Part shown: piece after piece, positions 26,214 to 34,176 of the stretch | How the letters are laid out: each line of letters opens with the position of its first letter | Numbering within the stretch: position 1 is the stretch's first letter | The notes under the pieces: model-generated | The model's database searches: none | What the model was told of the DNA's origin: nothing | The model's input: the letters and a program-made list of their open reading frames with translations, nothing else | Program-made: the position numbers and the translations under genes | Assembly (NCBI GenBank): GCA_022486625.1 | Contig: JAKVKH010000026.1 | Coordinates: 1 to 57,375, forward strand | Source: Butyrivibrio sp. | Lineage (GTDB): Bacteria; Bacillota; Clostridia; Lachnospirales; Lachnospiraceae | Length of the DNA: 57,375 nucleotides | Reading direction: 5' to 3'

Positions 26214-27104
26214 ATGACAAATATCGAGATTCGAATCAAAGGAAAATATGAGTCACTCAGTGAAGCGGAGAAAAAGGCGGCAGATTATTTTCTGAAAAAC
26301 CCTATGGATGTTGTAAGTATGCCCGTCAGTACACTGGCTGAAAATTCCGGAGTCAGCAGTGCGGCATGGATACGGTTATGCAAATCAATCGGGTATGAGG
26401 GACTTAAGGATCTCAGACATCAGCTGTTTGACGATCAGAATCGCGATATACAGAAGCATAAAGAGGGTTCAGGTAAAGAAATTTTTTCAGATCTGAACGA
26501 AGGAGCATCCTCAGAGCAGATTTTGCAGTCAGTTGCGTCCATAACAGAGAAAGCGGTACTTAATACAGCCAGAATTCTGCAGCCGGATGCACTTGAGAAA
26601 GCGGCAGATGCAATAAAACGGGCTGATTCTGTCAGGATGTTCGGGATGGGAGCTTCATCTCTGGTGGCGGAAGATTTTTATAATAAGCTGCTGCGTATTG
26701 GGACTAATGCGGTATTCAGTAAGGATTCACATATTCAGCTCGGATACAGTTCGACACTTACAAAGAAGAGTGTTGCAATATTTATTTCAGATAAAGGGCA
26801 GACACAGGAAATTCTGCAGGCATTGCAGGAGGCCCGCAGGCATGGCTGTACAACAATAGGAATTACAAGATATTCGAAGAGCACGTTATCAAGATCCTGC
26901 GATATTCTTCTTTATACCTCTTCTCCGGAAGCATATATCAGAAGCGGGGCAATGAGCAGTCGTATTGCGCAGCTGATGGTGGTAGACGTTCTTTTTACAA
27001 TTATTGCCAGTGCTGATTATGACAGGATCAGGCAGCCTCTTGAGAACAGCTATAAGATATGTCAGAAGCACAGAAGCGAGAATGTGGATAAAAACATCAA
27101 ATAA
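26214..27104 (+). CDS. RpiR/MurR-type transcriptional regulator (HTH + SIS)
   Basis: 296 aa. The N-terminal RpiR helix-turn-helix domain (1-~80) contains LSEAEKKAADYFLKNP and VSTLAENSGVSSAAWIRLCKSIGYEGLKDLR. The C-terminal SIS sugar-phosphate-sensing domain (~130-280) contains VRMFGMGASSLVAEDF and VAIFISDKGQTQEILQAL. In E. coli the homolog MurR represses murQP and responds to MurNAc-6-phosphate. Here it lies inside the salvage operon, so it probably autoregulates it through the TGAAAT/ATTTCA site at 20146. The ligand is inferred. Confidence 0.9.
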   Translation: MTNIEIRIKGKYESLSEAEKKAADYFLKNPMDVVSMPVSTLAENSGVSSAAWIRLCKSIGYEGLKDLRHQLFDDQNRDIQKHKEGSGKEIFSDLNEGASSEQILQSVASITEKAVLNTARILQPDALEKAADAIKRADSVRMFGMGASSLVAEDFYNKLLRIGTNAVFSKDSHIQLGYSSTLTKKSVAIFISDKGQTQEILQALQEARRHGCTTIGITRYSKSTLSRSCDILLYTSSPEAYIRSGAMSSRIAQLMVVDVLFTIIASADYDRIRQPLENSYKICQKHRSENVDKNIK

Positions 27105-27137
27105 CAGCAGAGCAGTGGATTAATTCAAGAGGGAATG

Positions 27138-28319
27138 ATGAGACTTCAGACACTGATGCAAAAAAAGGAGAGACTGGTTATCGGACTTATGAGCGGAACC
27201 TCTGCAGATGGAATTGATGCAGCACTCGTAAAAATCGCAGGAAGCGGTGTGGATACACAAGTGCAGATAGTGGATTATATTACGATTCCATATGAGGATG
27301 CGGTCAGAAAAGAAGTATTAAAGATTGCAGGCGGGAAAAGTGTTACAGCGGGAGAGATTTGTGAAATGAATGTGCTGCTGGGAAAATGCTATCTTCATGC
27401 CTGCCTTTTGCTATGCCAAAAGGCAGGTGTGAAGCCAGAGAACATTGATCTGGTTGGCAGCCATGGACAAACGATATGGCATCAGCCTCAACCGGCAGAC
27501 TTTCTGAGATATTCCGTGACATCAACATTGCAGATCGGTGATGTATCACCAATCTGTGAGGCAATGAATACAGTATGTGTATCTGACTTCCGAATGAGGG
27601 ATATGGCAGCGGGAGGTCAGGGGGCTCCGCTTGTACCATATACAGAATATTTTTTGTACAGGGATGCCAAACGAAACATTGCATTACAGAATATAGGAGG
27701 AATTGGAAATATTACTATGATTCCCGCGGGGTGTAGTGCAGATGAGATGCTTGCGTTTGATACCGGTCCGGGAAATATGCTGATTGATGCAATGATTTTC
27801 CGGATGACCGGAGGTCGGCAGCAATATGACAGAAACGGAGAAACAGCAGCTGCGCATCAGGTGGATGACGGACTTCTGAACTGGCTGATGCAAGAACCGT
27901 ATATTACAATGAAACCACCAAAATCTACAGGAAGAGAGCGGTACGATGACAGATTCATGGATCGGATACTCCAAAAGGCAAAAGAAGAGAGAATCAGTGA
28001 TGGAAATGTTGTGGCTTCACTTACTGCATATACAGCTGAAACAATTGCATATGCAGTACATTATGATTTGCCTTGTGTGATTGACCGTCTGATAATTGGA
28101 GGCGGAGGAAGCTATAACAAGGAACTGATGAGGCAGATCAGAAGAAGGCTTCCGGAGATGGAAGTTGTAACAAATGAAGACCTGGGGTATAACGGTGATG
28201 CCAAGGAAGCAGTTGCATTTGCAATTCTGGCAAATGAGACGATTAATGGAATGTGCGGTAATATTCCATCAGTAACAGGAGCCGCACATCCGGTTATACT
28301 GGGGAGAATAAGCCAATAG
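27138..28319 (+). CDS. anmK: 1,6-anhydro-N-acetylmuramic acid kinase AnmK
   Basis: 393 aa from the ATG at 27138, 4 nt after GAGGG; the ATG one codon earlier is possible. Family motifs are clear: GLMSGTSADGIDAALV (16-31, ATP loop), GSHGQTIWH, RDMAAGGQGAPLVPYTE with the catalytic-type Asp D155, IGGIGNIT, and DTGPGNMLIDA. AnmK opens the anhydro ring and phosphorylates in one step, making MurNAc-6-phosphate for MurQ. Its presence means anhydro-sugars from lytic transglycosylases are also used. Confidence 0.96.
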   Translation: MRLQTLMQKKERLVIGLMSGTSADGIDAALVKIAGSGVDTQVQIVDYITIPYEDAVRKEVLKIAGGKSVTAGEICEMNVLLGKCYLHACLLLCQKAGVKPENIDLVGSHGQTIWHQPQPADFLRYSVTSTLQIGDVSPICEAMNTVCVSDFRMRDMAAGGQGAPLVPYTEYFLYRDAKRNIALQNIGGIGNITMIPAGCSADEMLAFDTGPGNMLIDAMIFRMTGGRQQYDRNGETAAAHQVDDGLLNWLMQEPYITMKPPKSTGRERYDDRFMDRILQKAKEERISDGNVVASLTAYTAETIAYAVHYDLPCVIDRLIIGGGGSYNKELMRQIRRRLPEMEVVTNEDLGYNGDAKEAVAFAILANETINGMCGNIPSVTGAAHPVILGRISQ

Positions 28320-28333
28320 GGGAAATGCAGAAT

Positions 28334-29290
28334 ATGATGGACAGATACTATCTTGGAATGGATGGCGGCGGAACGAAGACAGCCTGTGTTCTTATTTGTA
28401 AAAAGGCAGGCGGAGAGCGCACGGAAGCAGGAGAAATTGAGATTCCGGGGATTAACTATAATAGTTTTCGAAAAGAACAGATCACAGATGCATTTGCGGA
28501 AATTCCGGGAAAAATCTGTGGGCTGACCGGAAAAATTGTGAAATTATCAGGGATCGGAATCGGGGCAGCAGGAGTCAGCAATCCGGAGGCAGCCCCTTTT
28601 CTCCAATCCTGTGTCAGAAAAATCGGATACGATTGTCCGTGCATCGTGAAAGGCGATGATGAGGCTGCGCTTCTGGGAGCAACGGAAGGGGCACCTGGTA
28701 TTTTGCTGATTGCAGGAACCGGCTCTGTCTGTCTGGCACTGGATACGTATGGACAAAAGCTTCGTGTTGGCGGCTGGGGACATGTGATTGATGACTGTGG
28801 AAGTGCCTATGCGATCGGAAGAGATATTCTGTCAGGAATTGTCCATGCACTTGATGGAAGGTCAGAGGAGACAGTGCTGACAGAGATGGTGATGAAGCAG
28901 TTGGGATGGCAGGATATCCATGATCTGGTGGCATATGTATATGCTGCGGGAACAGGAAAAAGAGAAATTGCAGCTTTTTCACGGTTTCTGGAGCCTGCCC
29001 TGGAGCAGCAGGATTATGTTGCAGAAAAAATCGAAGGCCGGGCAGTAAATGAACTGGTAAGGCTGGTGACGGCAGCGGCACAGAAAATTCAGAAGGACAC
29101 AGCCCAGATTCCACTGATACTGGGCGGCGGAGTAATGAAGAACAATGCGCATATCCGTAATGCAGTGATCCGTGAGATACAGCTGCGCGTTCCTTTTGCA
29201 GAGGTATCAGAGCCGCTGCATGATGCGGCATATGGTGCGGCACTTTTTATCGAAAGGAGTGACTTTGACGAAGACAATTCTGGGGATTGA
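28334..29290 (+). CDS. murK: BadF/BadG-family N-acetylhexosamine kinase (MurK-like)
   Basis: 318 aa from the ATG at 28334, about 10 nt after AGGGGA; an ATG at 28325 is too close to that site. The ASKHA fold shows phosphate loops MDGGGTKT (9-16) and IAGTGSV, and adenosine motif LGGGVMKN. The relative from Clostridium acetobutylicum, MurK, phosphorylates both MurNAc and GlcNAc at O6. That activity is required here because uptake is by an ABC importer, which delivers unphosphorylated sugar. GlcNAc alone, or glucosamine, remains possible. Confidence 0.85.
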   Translation: MMDRYYLGMDGGGTKTACVLICKKAGGERTEAGEIEIPGINYNSFRKEQITDAFAEIPGKICGLTGKIVKLSGIGIGAAGVSNPEAAPFLQSCVRKIGYDCPCIVKGDDEAALLGATEGAPGILLIAGTGSVCLALDTYGQKLRVGGWGHVIDDCGSAYAIGRDILSGIVHALDGRSEETVLTEMVMKQLGWQDIHDLVAYVYAAGTGKREIAAFSRFLEPALEQQDYVAEKIEGRAVNELVRLVTAAAQKIQKDTAQIPLILGGGVMKNNAHIRNAVIREIQLRVPFAEVSEPLHDAAYGAALFIERSDFDEDNSGD

Positions 29291-30416
29291 TCAGCTGGAT
29301 GTATATGATTTCCTTTTTCGGGGAAAAAAAATCGGGCTTGTGACCAATTATTCAGGGGTGGATTCATTCTGGCGCGAAAATATTGATCTGATGATGCAAA
29401 GAGGCTGGCTGCTTCAGAAAATATTTACGCCGGAGCATGGACTGTATGGCTGTCCGGATGGAATCAGGGTGGAGAATCTTGTCCATCCGCAGTATGGGAT
29501 GCCGGTTATTTCACTGTATGGAGAAAGCAGAACACCATCTGCAGCTGATCTGCAGGATCTGGACCTGATGGTGTTCGACCTGCAGGATGTGGGACTGCGT
29601 TATTATACTTTCCTGTATACACTGACGGGCTGTATGGAAGCGGCAGCCGGAAAGGGGATTCCTTTCATAGTACTGGACAGACCCAACCCGTTATCCGGCA
29701 ACCTGACAGCAGGGGGCTGCATCCAGCCGGCATATGTCTCTTTTGTCGGAAATTATGGGCTACCCGTACGCTATGGACTTACAATCGGAGAATTCGGGAA
29801 ATATTTCATGCAACAGCAAAAACTGGAACTGGATTATCGGGTGGTTCCGATGCAGAATTATGACCGACATATGTTCTATCCGGATACCGGACTGCTGTGG
29901 AATGTTCCGTCTCCGGCACTTGGGAGCTTTGAAAGCGTGATCTGCTATAGCGGAGGCTGTTTTGCGGAAGCTACGAATCTGTCGGAAGGAAGAGGGACGG
30001 CAAAGCCTTTTCAGATTTATGGTGCGCCATTTCTGAATATGGATACTGTCTGCAAAAGAATGCGGGAGTGTGTCAGAGAAGATAAGGTTACATTTCGGAA
30101 GCGGGCATTTGTTCCGCAGACTTCAAAATACGCGGGGCAGGTATGCTATGGGCTGGAGTTTGCGCCTTTGGAGGAAGATCTGGATTTCATTCCGGTAATG
30201 CTGCAGTTTCTGCATATTGTAAAAGAACTGTATCCGGAGCAGCTGGTTCTGAAAACCGGAGCAGAACAGGAGAACAATCTGGCTGCGCTGACCGGTTCAA
30301 AAGATACGGAGCGTTTTCTGGAAGGGGAACTCGAACTGGATGAACTGCTGAGCATCTGGAAGGATGGCAGGCGCAGGTTTGAGATACAGGCCGAAAATGC
30401 CCGGATATACAGGTAA
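29265..30416 (+). CDS. namZ: NamZ-type exo-beta-N-acetylmuramidase (DUF1343), cytosolic
   Basis: 383 aa from a TTG at 29265 that has AAAGGAG 5 nt upstream, overlapping the kinase gene by 26 bp; in-frame codons further upstream lack a ribosome site. DUF1343 hallmarks are IGLVTNYSGV, FTPEHGLYG (54-62, with conserved E57-H58), VFDLQDVGLRYYTFLYTL, DRPNPLSG and ATNLSEGRGT. B. subtilis NamZ, a secreted protein, removes MurNAc from non-reducing ends of peptide-free wall fragments. This copy has no signal peptide, so it should split imported MurNAc-GlcNAc in the cytosol, complementing NagZ. It is the last gene of the operon and converges on the diguanylate cyclase gene 12 bp away with no clear terminator. 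Confidence 0.9.
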   Translation: MTKTILGIDQLDVYDFLFRGKKIGLVTNYSGVDSFWRENIDLMMQRGWLLQKIFTPEHGLYGCPDGIRVENLVHPQYGMPVISLYGESRTPSAADLQDLDLMVFDLQDVGLRYYTFLYTLTGCMEAAAGKGIPFIVLDRPNPLSGNLTAGGCIQPAYVSFVGNYGLPVRYGLTIGEFGKYFMQQQKLELDYRVVPMQNYDRHMFYPDTGLLWNVPSPALGSFESVICYSGGCFAEATNLSEGRGTAKPFQIYGAPFLNMDTVCKRMRECVREDKVTFRKRAFVPQTSKYAGQVCYGLEFAPLEEDLDFIPVMLQFLHIVKELYPEQLVLKTGAEQENNLAALTGSKDTERFLEGELELDELLSIWKDGRRRFEIQAENARIYR

Positions 30417-30428
30417 GCTATACCGGCA

Positions 30429-31517
30429 TTATCTGTTCACCCGGTTTTTGCCTTCTCTTTTTGCCTGGTAGAGCGCTTCATCTGCAGAACTGATCATGTC
30501 CTCCAGTGTGGCAGTATTGCTGCTTTCAACTAGGCCGATACTGAGAGTGATTTTCTGATCAGTGAAACTGTAATGTATGTTCTCGAAATCGGCGCGGATC
30601 TTCTCAAGAAGCTGATCGTAGACTGCAGAGGGCTGGTCAAGCAGCAGAATTGTGAATTCTTCTCCGCCGTATCGTCCGGTAATACCATAACCATGTATAG
30701 TGTTCTGCAGAAGGTCACCAAGATCTTTCAGGACAATATCTCCGTATTCATGGCCATAGGTGTCATTAATTTTCTTAAAGTCATCAATATCCATCATTGC
30801 CACGCCAATATGTCTGGCTTTGGGAGATTTTGCCAGCATACGTTCGGCAGATTCCATGAAGTGAGCTCTGGAATAAACACCGGTCAGATAATCGTAGTGA
30901 AAATTATGTTCAGCCTGCAGTTTTTCTTCAGCGAGATCTTTGGTTGCTTCCAGAATTTTCAGGTAATATTTTTGTACGAGTTTGATCAGACCATAGGCGA
31001 ATATGGTGACCATAAAGGCAACGATCAGGTTCTGAAGGCGAAAACTGAGTTCTTCCGGATGCTCGCCGATGGAAATCAGAAAAGCAAGGGCTTCAAGTGA
31101 AAAACAGTATAGAAACATTTTGCGCAGAATGTCTTGATTGACGAAAGCGCTTACAATTACCAGCGTGATTGCAGGACCGCACCATAATACTTCGAAGTAA
31201 TTATGCACACAGGCCATGATACCTGCTATGGAAACAATGCCAAAGGCAATCCGCAGATTTGATTCCGAGAGAGTCAGTGAAGTATCTTTGTTGCAGTGGT
31301 CTGAAACAAAGGAAATCAACAGATTCAGAATAAAGGGAAGCAGCACACGCAGCAGAAAATACCGCACTGTTCTGTCTGCGATGACACCGGAAACCTGATA
31401 GGAGATAAAAAAGCATAAATCGATTGCTGCAAATGCATAGGTGAAAATAAACATCCAGCGAATCAGTTCATTTTTGAAATTTTTTTCCAGGCGATAAACA
31501 ATGGAATAATTACTCAT
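30429..31517 (-). CDS. Membrane diguanylate cyclase (GGDEF)
   Basis: 362 aa, minus strand, with AAAGGAG before the ATG. Five to six transmembrane helices fill residues 20-190 and a short coiled linker follows. The GGDEF domain (~200-362) has DYLTGVYSRAHF, VAMMDIDDFKKINDTYGHEYGD and an intact RYGGEEF active site, so it should make cyclic di-GMP. No RxxD inhibitory site is present five residues before GGEEF, so it probably lacks that product feedback. It has its own promoter and converges on namZ. The sensed signal is unknown. Confidence 0.92.
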   Translation of the reverse strand: MSNYSIVYRLEKNFKNELIRWMFIFTYAFAAIDLCFFISYQVSGVIADRTVRYFLLRVLLPFILNLLISFVSDHCNKDTSLTLSESNLRIAFGIVSIAGIMACVHNYFEVLWCGPAITLVIVSAFVNQDILRKMFLYCFSLEALAFLISIGEHPEELSFRLQNLIVAFMVTIFAYGLIKLVQKYYLKILEATKDLAEEKLQAEHNFHYDYLTGVYSRAHFMESAERMLAKSPKARHIGVAMMDIDDFKKINDTYGHEYGDIVLKDLGDLLQNTIHGYGITGRYGGEEFTILLLDQPSAVYDQLLEKIRADFENIHYSFTDQKITLSIGLVESSNTATLEDMISSADEALYQAKREGKNRVNR

Positions 31518-31564
31518 GACAGACTCCTTTGTAAAGAAGACGCTGACTATATTGTCTTAAATCA

Positions 31565-31593
31565 ATTATATATCGGTGGAATTGCGTTGTAAA
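31565..31593 (-). promoter_or_regulatory. Promoter of the diguanylate cyclase gene
   Basis: Read on the minus strand, -35 TTTACA (31588-31593) and a perfect -10 TATAAT (31565-31570) are separated by 17 bp. The start codon is about 50 bp downstream. Confidence 0.78.
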
Positions 31594-31639
31594 AGCATCT
31601 TTTCAGATTCGAACGAGATTTGGACGCTGCGCAAACCGA

Positions 31640-31669
31640 TTGTCACGGAGCAGAGTAAAATGATATTAT
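31640..31669 (+). promoter_or_regulatory. Promoter of the lipoprotein gene at 31716
   Basis: -35 TTGTCA (31640-31645) and -10 TATTAT (31664-31669) have an 18-bp spacer. Both match 5 of 6 consensus positions. The start codon follows 46 bp later. Confidence 0.72.
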
Positions 31670-31715
31670 CCTTAGAGAATGATACAAAATACAGTGAAAT
31701 GTGGGGAGAAAAAGA

Positions 31716-32729
31716 ATGAGGCATTGGGTAAGAACAGCAGCTGCAATGGTTGCGGCAACAACAGTTCTGAGCGCTTGCGGAGCTGGAGCACAGTCAGGAA
31801 ATGAAGAAAGTACACATGCAGTAAGTGAGGCGTCTGCATCAGCCTCAGCAGAGAATGCAGCCGTGAGCATGACAGAAAGCACAACGGGACAATCAATACA
31901 GGAATCTTCTGCGGAAGCATCTGACGCAGCGGCCATTTCTGTGACGGCAAGTTCGCCGGACGGAGTTTTCAACCAGGAAGAACTGATGGCCGCAGCAAAT
32001 GTTACGGATCAGCAGACGAAAACCGGTTGGGAGTATACAGATACGACAAGTACTGCGTTTACGATGAACACCGGATATGCCAGAAAAATCGGAAAGCAGA
32101 TGGTGGGCAACGGACTTGCAACGTTTGTAAATGACGGCAAGGTGACTCTGGATGTAATGCAGAAATGTACTGAGGCTGCATCAGAAAATCCGGAAGGCAG
32201 TTACACAGGGAGCTTTACGGTTACGGTAGCTGATGGAAGCAAAACCAAAGTGCCTGTATCTTTCAGCCTCTCAGATCTGTATTCTTATGGCGCAGCAGTT
32301 TTCACCGGAGATACGCAAACGGATTCGCTCTCATTTATATCAGTTGCGCTGGGGACACCCAATCCATATCTTGCGTTGATCCAGACACCGGAAGTAACAG
32401 AGAATAAAGGAATCACTGCAGGAAAAGAGCTGTCAGAGGAAGAAGCTGCAGGAATTGCATCAGTGTATGGCATGTGCTTTAAAAGTGACAGCTGTGCAGA
32501 GATAAAAGCGAGTGCGGAAGAGAATGCGGCGCAGTTTGGAACACCGGATAAGGTCGCAGTATATAAAAACGGAACCTCCGATATCTGGGTGCTGGGTTAT
32601 ACCGGCGCTGATTACAGGATGGCAGTGATTGCACAGCCCAAAGCTGAAGTGACTGACATTGCCAAAGCAGTTATTTTTCCAAATGGAGAAATCGGGGATG
32701 CTGTTTTCAATGCTTTATTCAGCGAATAA
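31716..32729 (+). CDS. Lipoprotein of unknown function
   Basis: 337 aa from the ATG at 31716, about 8 nt after GGGGAGA; a GTG five codons upstream overlaps that site. The signal peptide ends in lipobox LSAC with C21 and is followed by a ~65-residue Ser/Ala/Glu-rich linker. The mature domain has no family I recognise. It seems to have two similar-size halves, the second with ITAGKELSEEEAAGIASVYG. It has its own promoter, divergent from the diguanylate cyclase and just upstream of the LacI gene. A surface role is certain, the activity is not. Confidence 0.8.
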   Translation: MRHWVRTAAAMVAATTVLSACGAGAQSGNEESTHAVSEASASASAENAAVSMTESTTGQSIQESSAEASDAAAISVTASSPDGVFNQEELMAAANVTDQQTKTGWEYTDTTSTAFTMNTGYARKIGKQMVGNGLATFVNDGKVTLDVMQKCTEAASENPEGSYTGSFTVTVADGSKTKVPVSFSLSDLYSYGAAVFTGDTQTDSLSFISVALGTPNPYLALIQTPEVTENKGITAGKELSEEEAAGIASVYGMCFKSDSCAEIKASAEENAAQFGTPDKVAVYKNGTSDIWVLGYTGADYRMAVIAQPKAEVTDIAKAVIFPNGEIGDAVFNALFSE

Positions 32730-32745
32730 GACAGACTTTTCTGCA

Positions 32746-32774
32746 TTGACATTGGATTTAAAATAAACTATGCT
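32746..32774 (+). promoter_or_regulatory. Promoter of the LacI regulator gene
   Basis: A perfect TTGACA (32746-32751) and TATGCT (32769-32774, 4 of 6) are 17 bp apart. The operator at 32784 lies at the expected transcription start. Confidence 0.7.
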
Positions 32775-32783
32775 GAGAAATAT

Positions 32784-32797
32784 GTTTAACGATTAAC
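32784..32797 (+). promoter_or_regulatory. LacI-family operator, site A
   Basis: GTTTAACGATTAAC fits the near-palindrome GTTTAWCGWTAAAC with a central CG, as usual for LacI-family sites. It starts 10 bp after the -10 of the regulator's own promoter, so autorepression is likely. Confidence 0.75.
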
Positions 32798-32818
32798 AAC
32801 CGCCGACAGGGGGATGAT

Positions 32819-33859
32819 ATGGTAACACTCAAGGACATAGCAAAAGAATGCAATGTTTCAGCAACTACAGTATCCAATATACTGAATGGAAAGCCAAAGG
32901 TCAGCGAACAGACCAGAGAGCGTGTTCTGGAAACGGTCAGGCGTACAGGCTATCAGCCGAATTATATTGCGCAGGGACTCAGGCGTCAGAAATCCCAGAT
33001 GATCGGGATTATTGCAGAGGATATTGCGCAGTTTTCAACACCTGGAATTATCGAGAGTGTTATGGCGTGTTTTGAAAAAAACGGATACCGTACAATTGTA
33101 CAGAACCTCCGCCTGTATGCCAGGTGGAAAGAAGAATGGTATTATAACGAGGAAGAGTACCATTCAGTTTTTGATGCAGCATTACAGGAAGCTTTGTCAA
33201 TTAAGGTCGACGGCCTGTTGTATATTGCAGGTCATGCAAGAATTATCAGAGGGTTTCCGGAAGACTTTTCAATTCCGACTGTGATGGCATACGCATATGC
33301 GGAAAATAAGAATATCCCGTCTGTAGTAATCGATGATGAAAAAGGCGGATATGAAATTGTAAAGTATCTGATCGGAATGGGACATCATAACATCGGCGTA
33401 ATTGCCGGGCGTGCGGATAACATTCATACACAGAAAAGACTTCTGGGGTATCAGAAGGCGTTGTATGAAGCACATATTCCCTATAATCCTGGCATGGTAT
33501 TTTATGGGGACTGGCAGAGGGAAGGCGGTTATGAAGGAGCAGGCCCGTTGATTAATTCCGGTGCTACAGCGCTGTTCTGTATGACAGACAGGTCTGCCGG
33601 AGGGGCATATGATTATCTGGAAGAGCATGAGTTAAAGGCAGGACGGGATATTTCTGTTGTCGGTTATGATAATCAGGATATGGCAGAGTATTTCAGACCC
33701 GGTCTGACTACAATGCAACTGCCGCTTACGGAAATCGGTACCAGGGCTGCAGAACTGCTGCTTGGCAGACTGGAGCAGCATGATGAAGCGACGGATCACG
33801 GCAGAACGTTCAGTATTCCATGCAAAATGGTGATTCGAAGTTCGGTAAGAAAAATCTGA
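32819..33859 (+). CDS. LacI-family transcriptional regulator
   Basis: 346 aa; AGGGGG lies 5 nt before the ATG at 32819. The helix-turn-helix (1-~50) is VTLKDIAKECNVSATTVSNILNGK plus hinge YQPNYIAQGLRR. The rest is a periplasmic-binding-protein-like sugar-sensing domain (~60-340). Three matching operators lie before its own gene and before the ABC importer downstream. It probably represses the importer and the GH51-GH95-GH43-GH36 genes until an oligosaccharide or sugar binds. A terminator closes the gene. Confidence 0.95.
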   Translation: MVTLKDIAKECNVSATTVSNILNGKPKVSEQTRERVLETVRRTGYQPNYIAQGLRRQKSQMIGIIAEDIAQFSTPGIIESVMACFEKNGYRTIVQNLRLYARWKEEWYYNEEEYHSVFDAALQEALSIKVDGLLYIAGHARIIRGFPEDFSIPTVMAYAYAENKNIPSVVIDDEKGGYEIVKYLIGMGHHNIGVIAGRADNIHTQKRLLGYQKALYEAHIPYNPGMVFYGDWQREGGYEGAGPLINSGATALFCMTDRSAGGAYDYLEEHELKAGRDISVVGYDNQDMAEYFRPGLTTMQLPLTEIGTRAAELLLGRLEQHDEATDHGRTFSIPCKMVIRSSVRKI

Positions 33860-33891
33860 CAGGATAAAAGAATAGAGACAGATGTAAAAGT

Positions 33892-33937
33892 GCGTTATGG
33901 AATGGACGGGAAAGTCCATTTTCATAGCGCTTTTTTT
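33892..33937 (+). terminator. Rho-independent terminator after the LacI gene
   Basis: GCGTTATG pairs with CATAGCGC and an inner ATGGAC pairs with GTCCAT around GGGAAA. A 7-T run ends at 33937. Confidence 0.9.
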
Positions 33938-34015
33938 ATGTATATAAATAATTTCCATGATCCGTAATGATGCAGTTCTGCATCGCAGCAGTTACATTCT
34001 CTGACTATTACAAGC

Positions 34016-34029
34016 ATTTAACGATAAAC
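34016..34029 (+). promoter_or_regulatory. LacI-family operator, site B
   Basis: ATTTAACGATAAAC matches site C at 13 of 14 positions. It lies 133 bp upstream of site C and upstream of the promoter, so the two could act together by looping. The 317-bp gap 33860-34176 holds only the terminator, sites B and C and the promoter. Confidence 0.72.
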
Positions 34030-34106
34030 AAAGTAAAATATGCATAAAAAACTATTGATAAATATATTAAATATGTACGTATTTTATAAATATTGACTCA
34101 AATTTA

Positions 34107-34135
34107 TTGACAACATGAAACAAATAACATATTAT
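34107..34135 (+). promoter_or_regulatory. Promoter of the LplB/YtcP importer operon
   Basis: Perfect -35 TTGACA (34107-34112), 17-bp spacer, -10 TATTAT (34130-34135, 5 of 6). Transcription would start near 34142, just before operator C. Confidence 0.85.
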
Positions 34136-34148
34136 CATTAATTGTAAG

Positions 34149-34162
34149 GTTTAACGATAAAC
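34149..34162 (+). promoter_or_regulatory. LacI-family operator, site C
   Basis: GTTTAACGATAAAC is the best palindrome of the three sites. It lies 13 bp after the -10 and directly before the AAGGAGG of the permease gene, so a bound repressor would block early transcription. Confidence 0.8.
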
Positions 34163-34176
34163 AAGGAGGAAAGGCT

